61,728 nt of DNA from an uncultured Prevotellaceae bacterium (GCA_946185485.1 CAMHJQ010000003.1:89883-151610); one strand, 5' to 3'. Numbered from the stretch's first letter, positions 50,938 through 59,677 are shown. Made by a program: numbers and translations. The notes: generated by a model not told the origin, from the letters alone.

Positions 50938-51840
50938 ATGAAACGGCTGATATTTTGCGTTTTGTTGCTGCTGGTGCCAGTATTCGGGCTGTTTGCACAG
51001 AAGATGGTATGGACGAAGCACTATCAAGACTATTTCGACAAATACAGGGATCTTGCCATCGAACAGATGCAGAAACACAAGATTCCTGCCAGCATTACCC
51101 TGGCACAGGGCGTGCTCGAGTCTGCTGCTGGCAGAAGCGAGCTGGCCGTGAAGGGCAACAACCATTTCGGTATCAAGTGCAATGGTTGGACGGGCCGGAA
51201 GACCTATCATGACGATGATGCCCGGCAGGAGTGCTTCCGTGCATACAATAATGTTTACGAAAGTTATGAGGACCACTCCACATTTCTGACGACGAGCCAG
51301 CGCTATCGGTCACTGTTTCAGTTGAAACTGACGGACTATCAGGGTTGGGCAAAAGGTCTGAAGGCTTGTGGCTATGCCACCAGTCCGACGTATGCCACGA
51401 AACTCATTGAAATCATCCAGCTTTACAGGCTCTATGAGCTGGACACCACCAAGGGGTATGATAAGTTCCGGACGCAGCAGATAGAGCATGGCGACCTCCG
51501 TCATATCTATACCTTCAACAAGAATTACTATCTACAGGCCCGTCGTGGTGACACCTTCAAGACGATAGCCGCCGACGTGGACATCTCGTATCGCAAATTG
51601 GCGCGTTATAACGAGCGCGACAAGCACGACACGTTGGAAGAGGGCGAGATCGTGTGGCTGAAGAAAAAGGCCACAAAGGCCCCCAAAAGCTACAAGGGGC
51701 GTCCGCATACGGTGCAGCGGGGAGAGTCGATGTACAGCATCGCCCAGTATTATGGCATCCGCATCAAGTATCTCTATAAGATGAATGAGTTACCTGTTGA
51801 TTACCAGCCCGTTGTGGGTGATAGATTAAGGATTAGATAA
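50938..51840 (+). CDS. Glucosaminidase-domain protein with LysM repeats
   Basis: 300 residues from the ATG at 50938. A signal peptide (LIFCVLLLLVPVFGLFAQ) is followed by a FlgJ-like glucosaminidase domain (ITLAQGVLESAAGRSEL with likely catalytic Glu, GNNHFGIKCNGWTG, SYEDHSTFL). The C-terminal half holds two LysM-type peptidoglycan-binding segments (YLQARRGDTFKTIAADV and HTVQRGESMYSIAQYYG). Expected to cleave the glycan backbone in the periplasm. The following lipoprotein gene starts 15 nt downstream. Confidence 0.9.
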   Translation: MKRLIFCVLLLLVPVFGLFAQKMVWTKHYQDYFDKYRDLAIEQMQKHKIPASITLAQGVLESAAGRSELAVKGNNHFGIKCNGWTGRKTYHDDDARQECFRAYNNVYESYEDHSTFLTTSQRYRSLFQLKLTDYQGWAKGLKACGYATSPTYATKLIEIIQLYRLYELDTTKGYDKFRTQQIEHGDLRHIYTFNKNYYLQARRGDTFKTIAADVDISYRKLARYNERDKHDTLEEGEIVWLKKKATKAPKSYKGRPHTVQRGESMYSIAQYYGIRIKYLYKMNELPVDYQPVVGDRLRIR

Positions 51841-51855
51841 ACAATGATATAGACT

Positions 51856-52170
51856 ATGAAGAAGTTGATGTTTGCCTTGGTGGCACTCCTGGTATTAGGG
51901 GCTTGTCATCGTCCGCGAGTCCGTCATGACCATAGTAAGAAGGTGCATGCCATACGTCTGCCAGTAGACTCTGCCCAGAGAAACGACATCGCCGAAGATG
52001 ACAGTTGGAAGGACGAGGCCCTGATTGCTTTGCCCGAGGGTGTCAAACTGGACAAGGGGAAAAAGGGCAAGGTGCCTGCAAAACCAAGCAAGGCGCCGGC
52101 TAATGTCGACGAGCAGATAGAACGTATGATGATGGGTCAGGACGATGGTTTCGGCGAGTTGCCGGAATAG
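51856..52170 (+). CDS. Small predicted lipoprotein
   Basis: 104 residues. MKKLMFALVALLVLGAC is a lipoprotein signal with Cys17. The mature part is charged and low in hydrophobics (GKKGKVPAKPSKAP, Asp/Glu-rich end), probably disordered. The family is not recognised. Co-transcribed with the glucosaminidase gene. Confidence 0.65.
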   Translation: MKKLMFALVALLVLGACHRPRVRHDHSKKVHAIRLPVDSAQRNDIAEDDSWKDEALIALPEGVKLDKGKKGKVPAKPSKAPANVDEQIERMMMGQDDGFGELPE

Positions 52171-52182
52171 CCAGTGGGGATG

Positions 52183-52623
52183 TCAGTCGCGTAGTAGCTG
52201 GTTGAGGAAGTCGTCGAGGTCTTTGTCAAGGCCCGACATGAGTTCCTTGTCAATGATGATGGTGTCGTCGTCGACAACATACAGTTCAGCGATGTTCTCG
52301 CGGTCGTCATCCTCCAGCACAAAGGAGTAGGGCTTGAGGATGGCCATCTGCTCCACCTGCTTCTTGTGCTTGTTGAGCACCTGGCGTAGCGTGGTGGTCA
52401 CGTCATCGTAGAAGCTGGCGTCTTTGTTGTCTATCCATTGTTCTACGATGCAACGGGTAATCTCCTGGTCGTCATCGTCGAAAGCTACCAGTTCGCCAGA
52501 CTCCTGGGACACTCTTAAATGGATGTCCGTCAGCAGGGTGACGTCATCCGTAGGTGGGAATTTTTCTGTTACTTTGCGCAGGGCGCGTTCTACTTGTTGT
52601 AAAGTCTGTTCGTTTGCTTTCAT
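52183..52623 (-). CDS. Conserved-looking cytosolic protein of unknown function
   Basis: 146 residues, acidic, no signal peptide or membrane helix. A helical N-terminus (QQVERALRKVTEKFP) leads to beta segments (VTLLTDIHLRVSQESGEL) and an Asp-rich region (FDDDDQEITRC, VVDDDTIIIDKEL). The family is not recognised. A good promoter match lies upstream (52649-52680), supporting that it is expressed. It converges on the small lipoprotein gene with 12 nt between stops. Confidence 0.65.
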   Translation of the reverse strand: MKANEQTLQQVERALRKVTEKFPPTDDVTLLTDIHLRVSQESGELVAFDDDDQEITRCIVEQWIDNKDASFYDDVTTTLRQVLNKHKKQVEQMAILKPYSFVLEDDDRENIAELYVVDDDTIIIDKELMSGLDKDLDDFLNQLLRD

Positions 52624-52648
52624 TGTTAGTGAGTTCCGTTTGACACCG

Positions 52649-52680
52649 CAAAAGTAAGAAAAAGAATGGATAGTTGCAAA
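52649..52680 (-). promoter_or_regulatory. Promoter for the 146-residue protein gene
   Basis: On the minus strand TTTG (52680-52677), 20-nt spacer, TACTTTTG (52656-52649); 25 nt before the ATG at 52623. Confidence 0.65.
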
Positions 52681-52741
52681 CGATTACGGTTTTTTTTTCA
52701 AAAAACTTATCAATAATGGTTTTAAATTCACAAATAATTAG

Positions 52742-52749
52742 TACCTTTG
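52742..52749 (+). promoter_or_regulatory. -7 box (TACCTTTG) for the rseC-rnf operon
   Basis: TACCTTTG 27 nt before the rseC ATG at 52777. It rules out the longer TTG start at 52747. Confidence 0.6.
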
Positions 52750-52776
52750 CAATGCAAACTCGAGATTGCAAAACTA

Positions 52777-53190
52777 ATGAGTACTAAAATAAGTCATTCT
52801 GGCGTTGTTGAAAGCATTGAAAGTGGCTGTGTGCATGTGCGCATTGTCCAGACTTCGGCATGTGCCGCCTGCAAGGTGGCAGGCTACTGCAATGCCGCTG
52901 AGTCGAAGGAGAAGATTATCGACGTCTACTGTAACGACAGTGCCCGCTATGCTGTAGGTCAGAACGTGACGGTGGCGGCCTCTCGCCAGATGGCGGGGCA
53001 TGCCCTGCTGCTCGCGTTCGGACTGCCCTTCGTGGTGATGGTTGCTGTGCTGGTGGCGGTGCTCCTGATAACGGACGATGAGGGCAAGGCTGCCTTAGGC
53101 GGACTGGTCTCACTGTTGCCGTATTACGGGCTGCTATGGTTGTTTCGCGACCGGATAGGCAGCCGTTTCGCTTTTACGATTGAGTCATGA
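52777..53190 (+). CDS. rseC: SoxR-reducing system protein RseC family
   Basis: 137 residues from the ATG at 52777. The cysteine-rich cytoplasmic N-terminus (TSACAACKVAGYCN) and two membrane helices (ALLLAFGLPFVVMVAVLVAV and LGGLVSLLPYYGLLWLF) match RseC. In Bacteroidota it is commonly the first gene of the rnf operon, as here, 36 nt before rnfB. Role in RNF assembly or redox regulation is not settled. Confidence 0.9.
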   Translation: MSTKISHSGVVESIESGCVHVRIVQTSACAACKVAGYCNAAESKEKIIDVYCNDSARYAVGQNVTVAASRQMAGHALLLAFGLPFVVMVAVLVAVLLITDDEGKAALGGLVSLLPYYGLLWLFRDRIGSRFAFTIES

Positions 53191-53226
53191 TTACAATTTA
53201 AACTAAAACAAATAAAATTAAACTTT

Positions 53227-54141
53227 ATGGATTTCATTTTGATTGCAGTAGCAGTGCTGGGAACTATCGGACTGATAGCCGCCCTGGTGCTCTATGTCTG
53301 CTCCAAGAAGTTCGCTGTCTATGAAGACCCGCGCATTGCCCAGGTGACGGAACAGTTGCCGGGAGCCAACTGTGGCGGTTGCGGCTTCGCAGGATGCGGT
53401 GGCCTGGCCGATGCCCTCGTCAAGGGTGCCGACGCCGGCAGCATCGAGGGGCTGGCCTGTCCTGTTGGTGGACAGGAGGTGATGCGCAAGGTGGCCGACC
53501 TGCTGGGTATGGCCATTGCCAACGGTGAACCGAAGGTTGCCGTGGTTCGTTGTAACGGAACGTGTGCGCTGCGTCCGAAGATTGCCGAGTACAGTGGTCT
53601 GCGCACCTGTGCTGCCATGAATGCGTGCGGTGCCGGCGAGACGGCCTGCGGCTTTGGCTGCCTGGGCTGTGGCGACTGTGTGGCTGCCTGTCAGTTCGAC
53701 GCCATCCACATGAATCCCGAGACCGGATTGCCCGAGGTCGATGAGGAGAAGTGTGTGGCTTGCGGAGCCTGTGTGAAGGCCTGTCCGCGCAACATCATCG
53801 AACTGCGCAAGAAGGGTCCGAAGGGTAGGAGAGTGTTCGTCTCCTGCGTCAACAAGGACAAGGGACCTGCTGCCATGAAGGCCTGTAAGGCTGCCTGTAT
53901 CGGCTGTGGCAAGTGCGAGAAGGAGTGTAGGTTTGGTGCCATCACCATCGAGAACAACGTCTCGTACATCGACCACGAGAAGTGTCGCCTCTGTAAGAAG
54001 TGTGTGGCTGTCTGTCCGACGAATGCCATCCACGCAGTCAATTTCCCCGCACCCAAACCAAAACCGGAAACCACTGAGGATGCCAATGGTCAATCGTCAA
54101 TGGTCAATGGTCAATCAAAAGAAAAGGAGGACCAAGCATGA
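53227..54141 (+). CDS. rnfB: RNF complex subunit B
   Basis: 304 residues. An N-terminal membrane helix, then a Fe-S domain (ANCGGCGFAGCGGLADAL with a later LACPVGG) and four [4Fe-4S] motifs of the CxxCxxCxxxC type (CLGCGDCVAACQ, CVACGACVKACP, CIGCGKCEKECR, CRLCKKCVAVCP). It passes electrons between ferredoxin and the membrane part of RNF. The last ~20 residues (ANGQSSMVNGQSKEKED) are written by CAATGGT micro-repeats. Overlaps rnfC by 4 nt. Confidence 0.95.
   Translation: MDFILIAVAVLGTIGLIAALVLYVCSKKFAVYEDPRIAQVTEQLPGANCGGCGFAGCGGLADALVKGADAGSIEGLACPVGGQEVMRKVADLLGMAIANGEPKVAVVRCNGTCALRPKIAEYSGLRTCAAMNACGAGETACGFGCLGCGDCVAACQFDAIHMNPETGLPEVDEEKCVACGACVKACPRNIIELRKKGPKGRRVFVSCVNKDKGPAAMKACKAACIGCGKCEKECRFGAITIENNVSYIDHEKCRLCKKCVAVCPTNAIHAVNFPAPKPKPETTEDANGQSSMVNGQSKEKEDQA
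54083..54116. repeat. CAATGGT micro-repeat encoding the RnfB tail
   Basis: Four to five units of (C)AATGGT/(C)AATCGT in frame at the end of rnfB. Confidence 0.7.
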
Positions 54142-55517
54142 ATATCAGAACATTTAGAATAGGTGGTGTCCACCCTGAGGAGAACAAGTTGACCCATGAT
54201 GTCGAGACCAAGGCGGCAGCCCTGCCCAAGCAGGCTATCTACCCCCTGAGCCAGCACATCGGTGCCCCTGCCAAGCCCGTTGTTGCCAAGGGCGACAAGG
54301 TGAAGGTGGGAACCTTGATAGCCGAGGCTGGCGGCTTTGTGTCGGCCCCTATTTTCTCTGGCGTCAGCGGAACGGTCTTCAAGATTGATACCGCCATCGA
54401 TGCCACAGGCTATCGCAAGCCCGTCATTATTATTAATGTAGAGGGCGACGAGTGGGAAGAAACCATCGACCGCTCCGACAAGCTGGAGCTGGTCAAGGAC
54501 CACCCCGAACTGACACCCGAGGAAATCGTCAACCGCATCAAGGCGGCAGGTGTCGTCGGTATGGGCGGTGCCTGTTTCCCCACCTTTATTAAATTATGTC
54601 CCCCGCCCACGGCCAAGGCCGAGTGCGTCATCATCAATGCCGTGGAGTGCGAACCCTACATCACAGCCGACTTCCGTCTGATGATGGAGCATGCTGACGA
54701 GATCCTCGTCGGTCTGGAACTGCTGATGAAGGGTGCGAAGGTGACGAAGGGCTATATCGGCATTGAGACCAACAAGATGCCCGCCATCGAACTGCTCACC
54801 AAGAAGTGTGAGGAGGTCTTCGGCAATACCGAATACAGCGTGGAGGTCGTTCCCCTGAAGCAGCGCTACCCGCAGGGTGGTGAGAAGCAGCTGGTGGATG
54901 CCGTCATCCGCCGTCAGGTACCTGCACCTCCTGCCATCCCCGTCAATGTGGGTGCCATCGTGCAGAACGTCGGTACTGCCTTTGCCGTCTATGAGGCCGT
55001 GATGAAGTGCAAGCCACTGTTTGAGCGTTACACCACCGTAACGGGCAAGAAGCTGGCCAACCCCGGCAACTTCCTCGTCCGCATGGGTACGCCGATGAAG
55101 GACCTCATCGAGGCCTGCGGCGGTATGCCCGAGGGCGACAACAAGTTGCTGGCCGGCGGCCCGATGATGGGTAAGGCGCTGACCAGCTTAGAAGTGCCCA
55201 TCTGCAAGGGTACCAACTCGGTCACCATCATCAGCGGCGACGAGGCTTTCCGCAAGGAGCCGAACCCCTGCATCCGCTGCGCCAAGTGTGTGTCGGCCTG
55301 CCCGATGGGCCTGGAACCCTATCTGCTGGCCAAGCTCGCTGCCGTCAAGAACTGGGAGCGCGCCGAGAAAGAGGAAGTTGTCAGCTGTATCGAGTGTGGC
55401 TCATGCCAGTTCACGTGCCCTGCCCACCGTCCGTTGCTCGACAATATCCGCCAGGCCAAGTCGACCGTCATGGGCATCATCCGTGCGCGTGCTGCTGCCA
55501 ACGCTCCAAAGAAATAG
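54138..55517 (+). CDS. rnfC: RNF complex subunit C
   Basis: 459 residues. Peripheral cytoplasmic subunit that binds NAD(H) and FMN and holds two [4Fe-4S] clusters (CIRCAKCVSACP and CIECGSCQFTCP). FRIGGVHPEENK at the start and AGVVGMGGACFPTFIKL in the flavin region are diagnostic. It overlaps rnfB by 4 nt. A GTCAAATTGTGAAATA direct repeat (about 55516-55550) fills the gap before rnfD. Confidence 0.95.
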   Translation: MNIRTFRIGGVHPEENKLTHDVETKAAALPKQAIYPLSQHIGAPAKPVVAKGDKVKVGTLIAEAGGFVSAPIFSGVSGTVFKIDTAIDATGYRKPVIIINVEGDEWEETIDRSDKLELVKDHPELTPEEIVNRIKAAGVVGMGGACFPTFIKLCPPPTAKAECVIINAVECEPYITADFRLMMEHADEILVGLELLMKGAKVTKGYIGIETNKMPAIELLTKKCEEVFGNTEYSVEVVPLKQRYPQGGEKQLVDAVIRRQVPAPPAIPVNVGAIVQNVGTAFAVYEAVMKCKPLFERYTTVTGKKLANPGNFLVRMGTPMKDLIEACGGMPEGDNKLLAGGPMMGKALTSLEVPICKGTNSVTIISGDEAFRKEPNPCIRCAKCVSACPMGLEPYLLAKLAAVKNWERAEKEEVVSCIECGSCQFTCPAHRPLLDNIRQAKSTVMGIIRARAAANAPKK

Positions 55518-55550
55518 TCAAATTGTGAAATAGTCAAATTGTGAAATAAA
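55516..55550. repeat. ATAGTCAAATTGTGAA direct repeat between rnfC and rnfD
   Basis: Two copies of an ATAGTCAAATTGTGAA unit starting at the rnfC stop. Confidence 0.65.
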
Positions 55551-55553
55551 ACA

Positions 55554-56552
55554 ATGGGAAAATTAATAGTATCACTATCACCTCACGCACACGGAACAGA
55601 TACCGTCGAGCGCAACATGTATGGCGTCATCATTGCCCTGCTGCCTGCGCTGCTCGTGTCGTTCTACTTCTTTGGCCTTGGTTCGGCCATTGTCTGTGCA
55701 ACGAGTGTTGCGGCCTGCGTATTCTTTGAGTGGGCCATCAATAAGTTCATGCTCAAGGGCGAGCGCAATACCGTCCTCGACGGCTCGGCCGTCCTGACAG
55801 GTCTGCTGCTCGGCTTCAACCTCCCCAGCAACCTCCCCGTCTGGATCATCATCATTGGTGCGCTGTTTGCCATCGGTGTTGCCAAGATGACGTTTGGCGG
55901 TCTGGGTAATAACCTCTTCAATCCGGCTCTGGTAGGTCGTGCCGCCCTGTTGGTGGCCTTCCCCGCCCAGATGACTACCTGGCCGAAGGTGGGCCAGCTG
56001 ACCAGCTATCTGGATGCCGAGACGGGTGCCACGCCGCTGGCTATCATGAAGGAGGCCATCAAGAGCGGCGACGCCTCGGTGCTCGACCAGCTGCCTTCGT
56101 CGCTCGACCTGTTCTTAGGCAACCATCCCGACGGTGCCGGCGCTATGGGTGAGATTTGTGCCCTGGCTCTGCTGTTGGGTCTGGCCTACATGCTGTGGAA
56201 GAAGATCATCACGTGGCACATCCCCGTTTCCATCATCGGCACGGTGTTCGTGTTCAGCGGCCTCTGCCACCTGGCCAGCCCGGCATACGCCGACCCCTTC
56301 AGCGTCATCTTCTCGGGTGGTCTGATGCTGGGTGCCATCTTCATGGCTACCGACTACGTGACCTCTCCGATGACTGCCAAGGGACAGCTCATCTATGGTG
56401 TATGTATCGGTTTCCTGACCGTTGTCATCCGCAACTGGGGTGCCTATCCTGAGGGTATGTCGTTCGCCATCCTCATCATGAACGCCTTTACACCTCTTAT
56501 CAATACATACGTGAAACCCAAACGCTTCGGTGAAGTACCAGAGAAAAAGTAA
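55554..56552 (+). CDS. rnfD: RNF complex subunit D
   Basis: 332 residues, a multi-pass membrane subunit with covalent FMN; paralogue of NqrB. The flavinylation motif DAETGATPL gives acceptor Thr160. GGLGNNLFNPALVGRAALL and GAIFMATDYVTSP are conserved. A GTAAAAAGGTAAAA repeat follows the stop. Confidence 0.95.
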   Translation: MGKLIVSLSPHAHGTDTVERNMYGVIIALLPALLVSFYFFGLGSAIVCATSVAACVFFEWAINKFMLKGERNTVLDGSAVLTGLLLGFNLPSNLPVWIIIIGALFAIGVAKMTFGGLGNNLFNPALVGRAALLVAFPAQMTTWPKVGQLTSYLDAETGATPLAIMKEAIKSGDASVLDQLPSSLDLFLGNHPDGAGAMGEICALALLLGLAYMLWKKIITWHIPVSIIGTVFVFSGLCHLASPAYADPFSVIFSGGLMLGAIFMATDYVTSPMTAKGQLIYGVCIGFLTVVIRNWGAYPEGMSFAILIMNAFTPLINTYVKPKRFGEVPEKK

Positions 56553-56577
56553 AAAGGTAAAAGAGTAAAAAAGTAAA
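56549..56577. repeat. AAAAAGTAAAAAGG-type micro-repeat between rnfD and rnfG
   Basis: Four degenerate units of GTAAAA(A)(G) fill the 28-nt gap. The same family underlies the signal-peptide cassette at 7450-7540, 11120-11200 and 18300-18360. Confidence 0.65.
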
Positions 56578-56580
56578 GTT

Positions 56581-57195
56581 ATGAAAAAACTCGAATCATC
56601 ATTACTGAATATGGTACTGGTACTCACATTGGTAGCAGTTATCATGGGTGGTGTCCTTGCCTACGTGAACCATCTCACCGAGGGCCCCATCAGTGAACAG
56701 AAAGAGAAGGCACTGGCCAACGGTATCAAGACCGTCATGGTGTGCAATGACCTCACCGTAGCCAAGACCGACGAGGTGAAGCAGAACGTCGACGGCAAGG
56801 AACTTACCTTTATAGTATATAATGTTAAGGACGCTCAGGGCAAGGACCTCGGCGCTGCCGTGCAGAGCACTACGATGGGCTTTGGCGGCGACCTGAAGGT
56901 GCTGGTGGGCTTCGACCCCGAAGGCAAGATTCTGGGCTATACGCTGCTCGAGCATGCCGAGACGCCGGGACTGGGTGCCAAGGCCGACCAGTGGTTCCAG
57001 AAGGGCCAGAAGGGCGACATCATCGGTAAGGACCCCAAGGAGCCTCTCACCGTATCGAAGGACGGCGGACAGGTGGATGCCATCACTGCCTCTACCATCA
57101 CGTCGCGTGCCTTCCTGAAGGCAGTCAACCAAGCTTACAACGCCTACAAGGTCACCCCTGCAGACGCTGAGAGCGGAGCTACGAAACAAGAATAA
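56581..57195 (+). CDS. rnfG: RNF complex subunit G
   Basis: 204 residues. One N-terminal helix (MVLVLTLVAVIMGGVLAYV) and a periplasmic FMN-binding domain; paralogue of NqrC. The flavinylation motif DAITASTIT gives acceptor Thr172. EHAETPGLGAKADQWF is the conserved family segment. Confidence 0.95.
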   Translation: MKKLESSLLNMVLVLTLVAVIMGGVLAYVNHLTEGPISEQKEKALANGIKTVMVCNDLTVAKTDEVKQNVDGKELTFIVYNVKDAQGKDLGAAVQSTTMGFGGDLKVLVGFDPEGKILGYTLLEHAETPGLGAKADQWFQKGQKGDIIGKDPKEPLTVSKDGGQVDAITASTITSRAFLKAVNQAYNAYKVTPADAESGATKQE

Positions 57196-57198
57196 TAA

Positions 57199-57327
57199 CG
57201 ACAACGAATTACACGAATTTCACTAATTGGTTTCCAGCAGAAGAATTCGAGCAATTCGAAATAAATTCGTAGAAAGAAAAAAATTTGTTCAATTCGTGAA
57301 ATTCGTTGTAGAAAAAGAAAAGAATAT
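57199..57327. repeat. Imperfect inverted pair of AATTCGT repeats between rnfG and rnfE
   Basis: 57201-57220 (ACAACGAATTACACGAATTT) pairs with 57290-57309 at 18 of 20 positions, around a 69-nt loop that contains further AATTCGA copies. It could fold into a hairpin in the middle of the rnf transcript. No gene lies here. Confidence 0.7.
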
Positions 57328-57915
57328 ATGAGTTATATAAGTATCATTAAGAATGGCATCGTCAAGGAGAACCCCACGTTCGTCCTGATGCTTGGTATGT
57401 GTCCTACGCTGGCCACTACCACCTCTGCCATGAACGGCATGTCGATGGGACTGGCTACGATGGCTGTGCTTATCTGCACCAACGTGGTGATTTCATGTCT
57501 GAAGTCGGTCACGCCTGACAAGGTGCGCATCCCCGTCTTCATCGTGGTCATCGCTGCCTTTGTCACCCTCCTGCAGCTCGTCATCAAGGCTTTCCTGCCC
57601 GACATCGACGCTGCCCTCGGACTGTTCATCCCCCTGATTGTTGTCAACTGTATCATCCTGGGTCGTGCAGAGGGCTTTGCCTCCAAGAACTCCCCTCTGG
57701 CATCGTTCTTCGATGGTATCGGTATCGGCCTGGGCTTCACCCTGGGACTGACGCTCCTTGGCATCTGCCGCGAACTGTTAGGCTCTGGCTCCATCTTCGG
57801 CCTGACCCTGCTGCCCGAGACCTACAACATCCTGCTCTTCGTGCTCCCTCCGGGTGCTTTCATCATGCTGGGATTCCTCATCGCGATCGTTAACCAAATG
57901 AAAAGTGAGAAGTGA
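57328..57915 (+). CDS. rnfE: RNF complex subunit E
   Basis: 195 residues, NqrD/RnfE family with six membrane helices. MLGMCPTLATTTSAMNG and GRAEGFASKNSPLASFFDG are characteristic. It forms the membrane core with RnfA. GTGAAAAGTGA and CTTTCATTT repeats (57899-57957) fill the gap to rnfA. Confidence 0.95.
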   Translation: MSYISIIKNGIVKENPTFVLMLGMCPTLATTTSAMNGMSMGLATMAVLICTNVVISCLKSVTPDKVRIPVFIVVIAAFVTLLQLVIKAFLPDIDAALGLFIPLIVVNCIILGRAEGFASKNSPLASFFDGIGIGLGFTLGLTLLGICRELLGSGSIFGLTLLPETYNILLFVLPPGAFIMLGFLIAIVNQMKSEK

Positions 57916-57957
57916 AAAGTGAAGGAACTCTTTCATTTCTTTCATTTCTTTCATTTA
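57899..57957. repeat. Two micro-repeat families between rnfE and rnfA
   Basis: AAAAGTGA units (57899-57925) overlap the rnfE stop and are followed by CTTTCATTT units (about 57930-57957), the reverse complement of the GAAATGAAA array at 3500 and 4357. Confidence 0.65.
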
Positions 57958-57969
57958 AAATAAAGAATT

Positions 57970-58572
57970 ATGGAGTATATTTTGATTTTCATTAGCGCGA
58001 TATTTGTCAACAATATCATCCTGTCGCAGTTCCTCGGCATCTGTCCCTTCCTTGGCGTCTCCAAGAAGGTCGATACCTCGTTAGGCATGTCGGCAGCAGT
58101 AGCCTTTGTGCTCACCCTGGCCACCATCGTCACCTGGTGTGTGCAGAAGTACGTCCTCGACCCCAATGGCTTGCAGTACCTGCAGACGATAGCCTTCATC
58201 CTGGTCATTGCCTCGCTGGTGCAGATGGTGGAGATCATCCTTAAGAAGGTGTCTCCCGCCCTCTATCAGGCCTTAGGCATCTTCCTGCCGCTTATCACCA
58301 CCAACTGTGCCGTGCTCGGTGTCGCCATCCTGTGCATCCAGAAGGACTACGACCTGCTGCAGAGTGTGGTCTATGCCTTCTCCACGGCTATCGGCTTCGG
58401 ACTGGCTCTGACCGTCTTTGCCGGCATGCGCGAACAGCTGGAACTGGTCAGCATCCCCAAGGGCATGCGCGGCATGGCTATCGTCATGCTCTCTGCCGGC
58501 CTGCTCTCGCTGGCCTTCATGGGCTTCTCGGGTGTCGACGGCGGCCTCCGCGTCATCTTCGGCCTCAACTAA
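57970..58572 (+). CDS. rnfA: RNF complex subunit A
   Basis: 200 residues, NqrE/RnfA family, six membrane helices. ILSQFLGICPFLGVSKK and LPLITTNCAVLGVAIL hold the two conserved Cys. Completes the rnfBCDGEA order. The next gap has a CCTCCCCTT...AGGAGGGG repeat typical of Bacteroidota. Confidence 0.95.
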   Translation: MEYILIFISAIFVNNIILSQFLGICPFLGVSKKVDTSLGMSAAVAFVLTLATIVTWCVQKYVLDPNGLQYLQTIAFILVIASLVQMVEIILKKVSPALYQALGIFLPLITTNCAVLGVAILCIQKDYDLLQSVVYAFSTAIGFGLALTVFAGMREQLELVSIPKGMRGMAIVMLSAGLLSLAFMGFSGVDGGLRVIFGLN

Positions 58573-58653
58573 ACCATGAGAGTGTGTCAAAATGAAGTAA
58601 CTATTTCCTCCCCTTAGAAAGGGAAGGTTAGGAGGGGTTGATTGTCTCGAAGA

Positions 58654-59100
58654 ATGAATAGAATTTTGTTTGTCTGTCATGGTAACATCTGCCGCAGTCC
58701 GATGGCAGAGTTTGTGATGAAGGACCTCGTGGCCAATGCGGGAAGAGAGGCTGATTTCTATATTGAGTCGGCAGCCACTTCTACGGAGGAGCTGGGCAAC
58801 CCCGTCTATCCGCCTGCCCGACGGAAACTGGCTGAGCACGGCATTGGCTGTGCGGGCAAGACGGCCCGTCAGATGACCCGTGCCGACTACGACCGCTTCG
58901 ACATGCTTATCGGCATGGATGGCTGGAACCTGCGCAACATGCGTCGTATTTGTGGTGACGACCCGGATGGGAAAATCACGCTGTTGATGGACTATACCCG
59001 TCGCCCCGGTGATGTTGCTGACCCCTGGTATACCGGCGACTTCGAAGCCACTTGGCGCGATGTGCTGGAGGGTTGTCAGCAGCTTCTTCAACGATTGTAG
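58654..59100 (+). CDS. Low-molecular-weight protein-tyrosine phosphatase
   Basis: 148 residues from the ATG at 58654. The active-site loop VCHGNICRS holds catalytic Cys8 and Arg14, and the general acid Asp lies in VADPWYTGDF. Full length, cytosolic. Such enzymes remove phosphate from tyrosine on proteins, in bacteria often exopolysaccharide kinases; no kinase lies nearby. The TTG at 58642 would add four residues and is not preferred. Confidence 0.9.
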   Translation: MNRILFVCHGNICRSPMAEFVMKDLVANAGREADFYIESAATSTEELGNPVYPPARRKLAEHGIGCAGKTARQMTRADYDRFDMLIGMDGWNLRNMRRICGDDPDGKITLLMDYTRRPGDVADPWYTGDFEATWRDVLEGCQQLLQRL

Positions 59101-59127
59101 GAAACATGGCAAATGTTATTAGAGTAA

Positions 59128-59586
59128 ATGATGATGAACATTGGAGACAAGGCGCCTGAGATTCTGGGCAAGGACGAACAGGGACGGGACATCCGTCTGA
59201 GTGACTATAAGGGCCGTAAGTTGGTGCTCTACTTCTATCCGAAGGACAATACGAGTGGATGTACTGCTGAAGCCTGTAGCTTGCGCGACCATTACAGTGA
59301 GCTGCAGGGGGCAGGCTACGAAGTGGTGGGCGTGAGCAAGGACTCTGCCTCTTCGCATGTGAAGTTCAAGGAAAAGTACGAGTTGCCATTCCCGCTGATT
59401 GCCGACGTCAACCATGAGTTACTCGAGGCCATGGGAGCATGGGGAGAGAAGAATATGTATGGCAAGAAGACGATGGGAACGATTCGCACCACTTTCATCA
59501 TCAACGAAGAGGGCATCATCGCGCAGATCTATGCCGGCAAGCAGGTGAAGACCAAGGAACATGCTGAGCAGATACTGGGCAAGTGA
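59128..59586 (+). CDS. bcp: Thioredoxin-dependent thiol peroxidase (Bcp/PrxQ)
   Basis: 152 residues. The peroxidatic Cys45 and likely resolving Cys50 lie in TSGCTAEACSLRD, five residues apart as in PrxQ-type enzymes. YPKDNT and GTIRTTFIINEEG fit the fold. It reduces peroxides with thioredoxin. Three consecutive ATG codons (59128, 59131, 59134) leave the exact start open. A strong terminator follows. Confidence 0.93.
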   Translation: MMMNIGDKAPEILGKDEQGRDIRLSDYKGRKLVLYFYPKDNTSGCTAEACSLRDHYSELQGAGYEVVGVSKDSASSHVKFKEKYELPFPLIADVNHELLEAMGAWGEKNMYGKKTMGTIRTTFIINEEGIIAQIYAGKQVKTKEHAEQILGK

Positions 59587-59613
59587 TTATTGAAGAATTG
59601 AATATTGATGGAA

Positions 59614-59648
59614 AATGGCTCGACACCTTTTTTTGATGTCGAGCCATT
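59614..59648. terminator. Bidirectional terminator between bcp and htpG
   Basis: A 12-bp stem AATGGCTCGACA (59614-59625) with 59637-59648; the loop contains T7. Lies between convergent stops. Confidence 0.85.
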
Positions 59649-59677
59649 ATTGTTATTAGGAACTTATCGAGTCCGGA

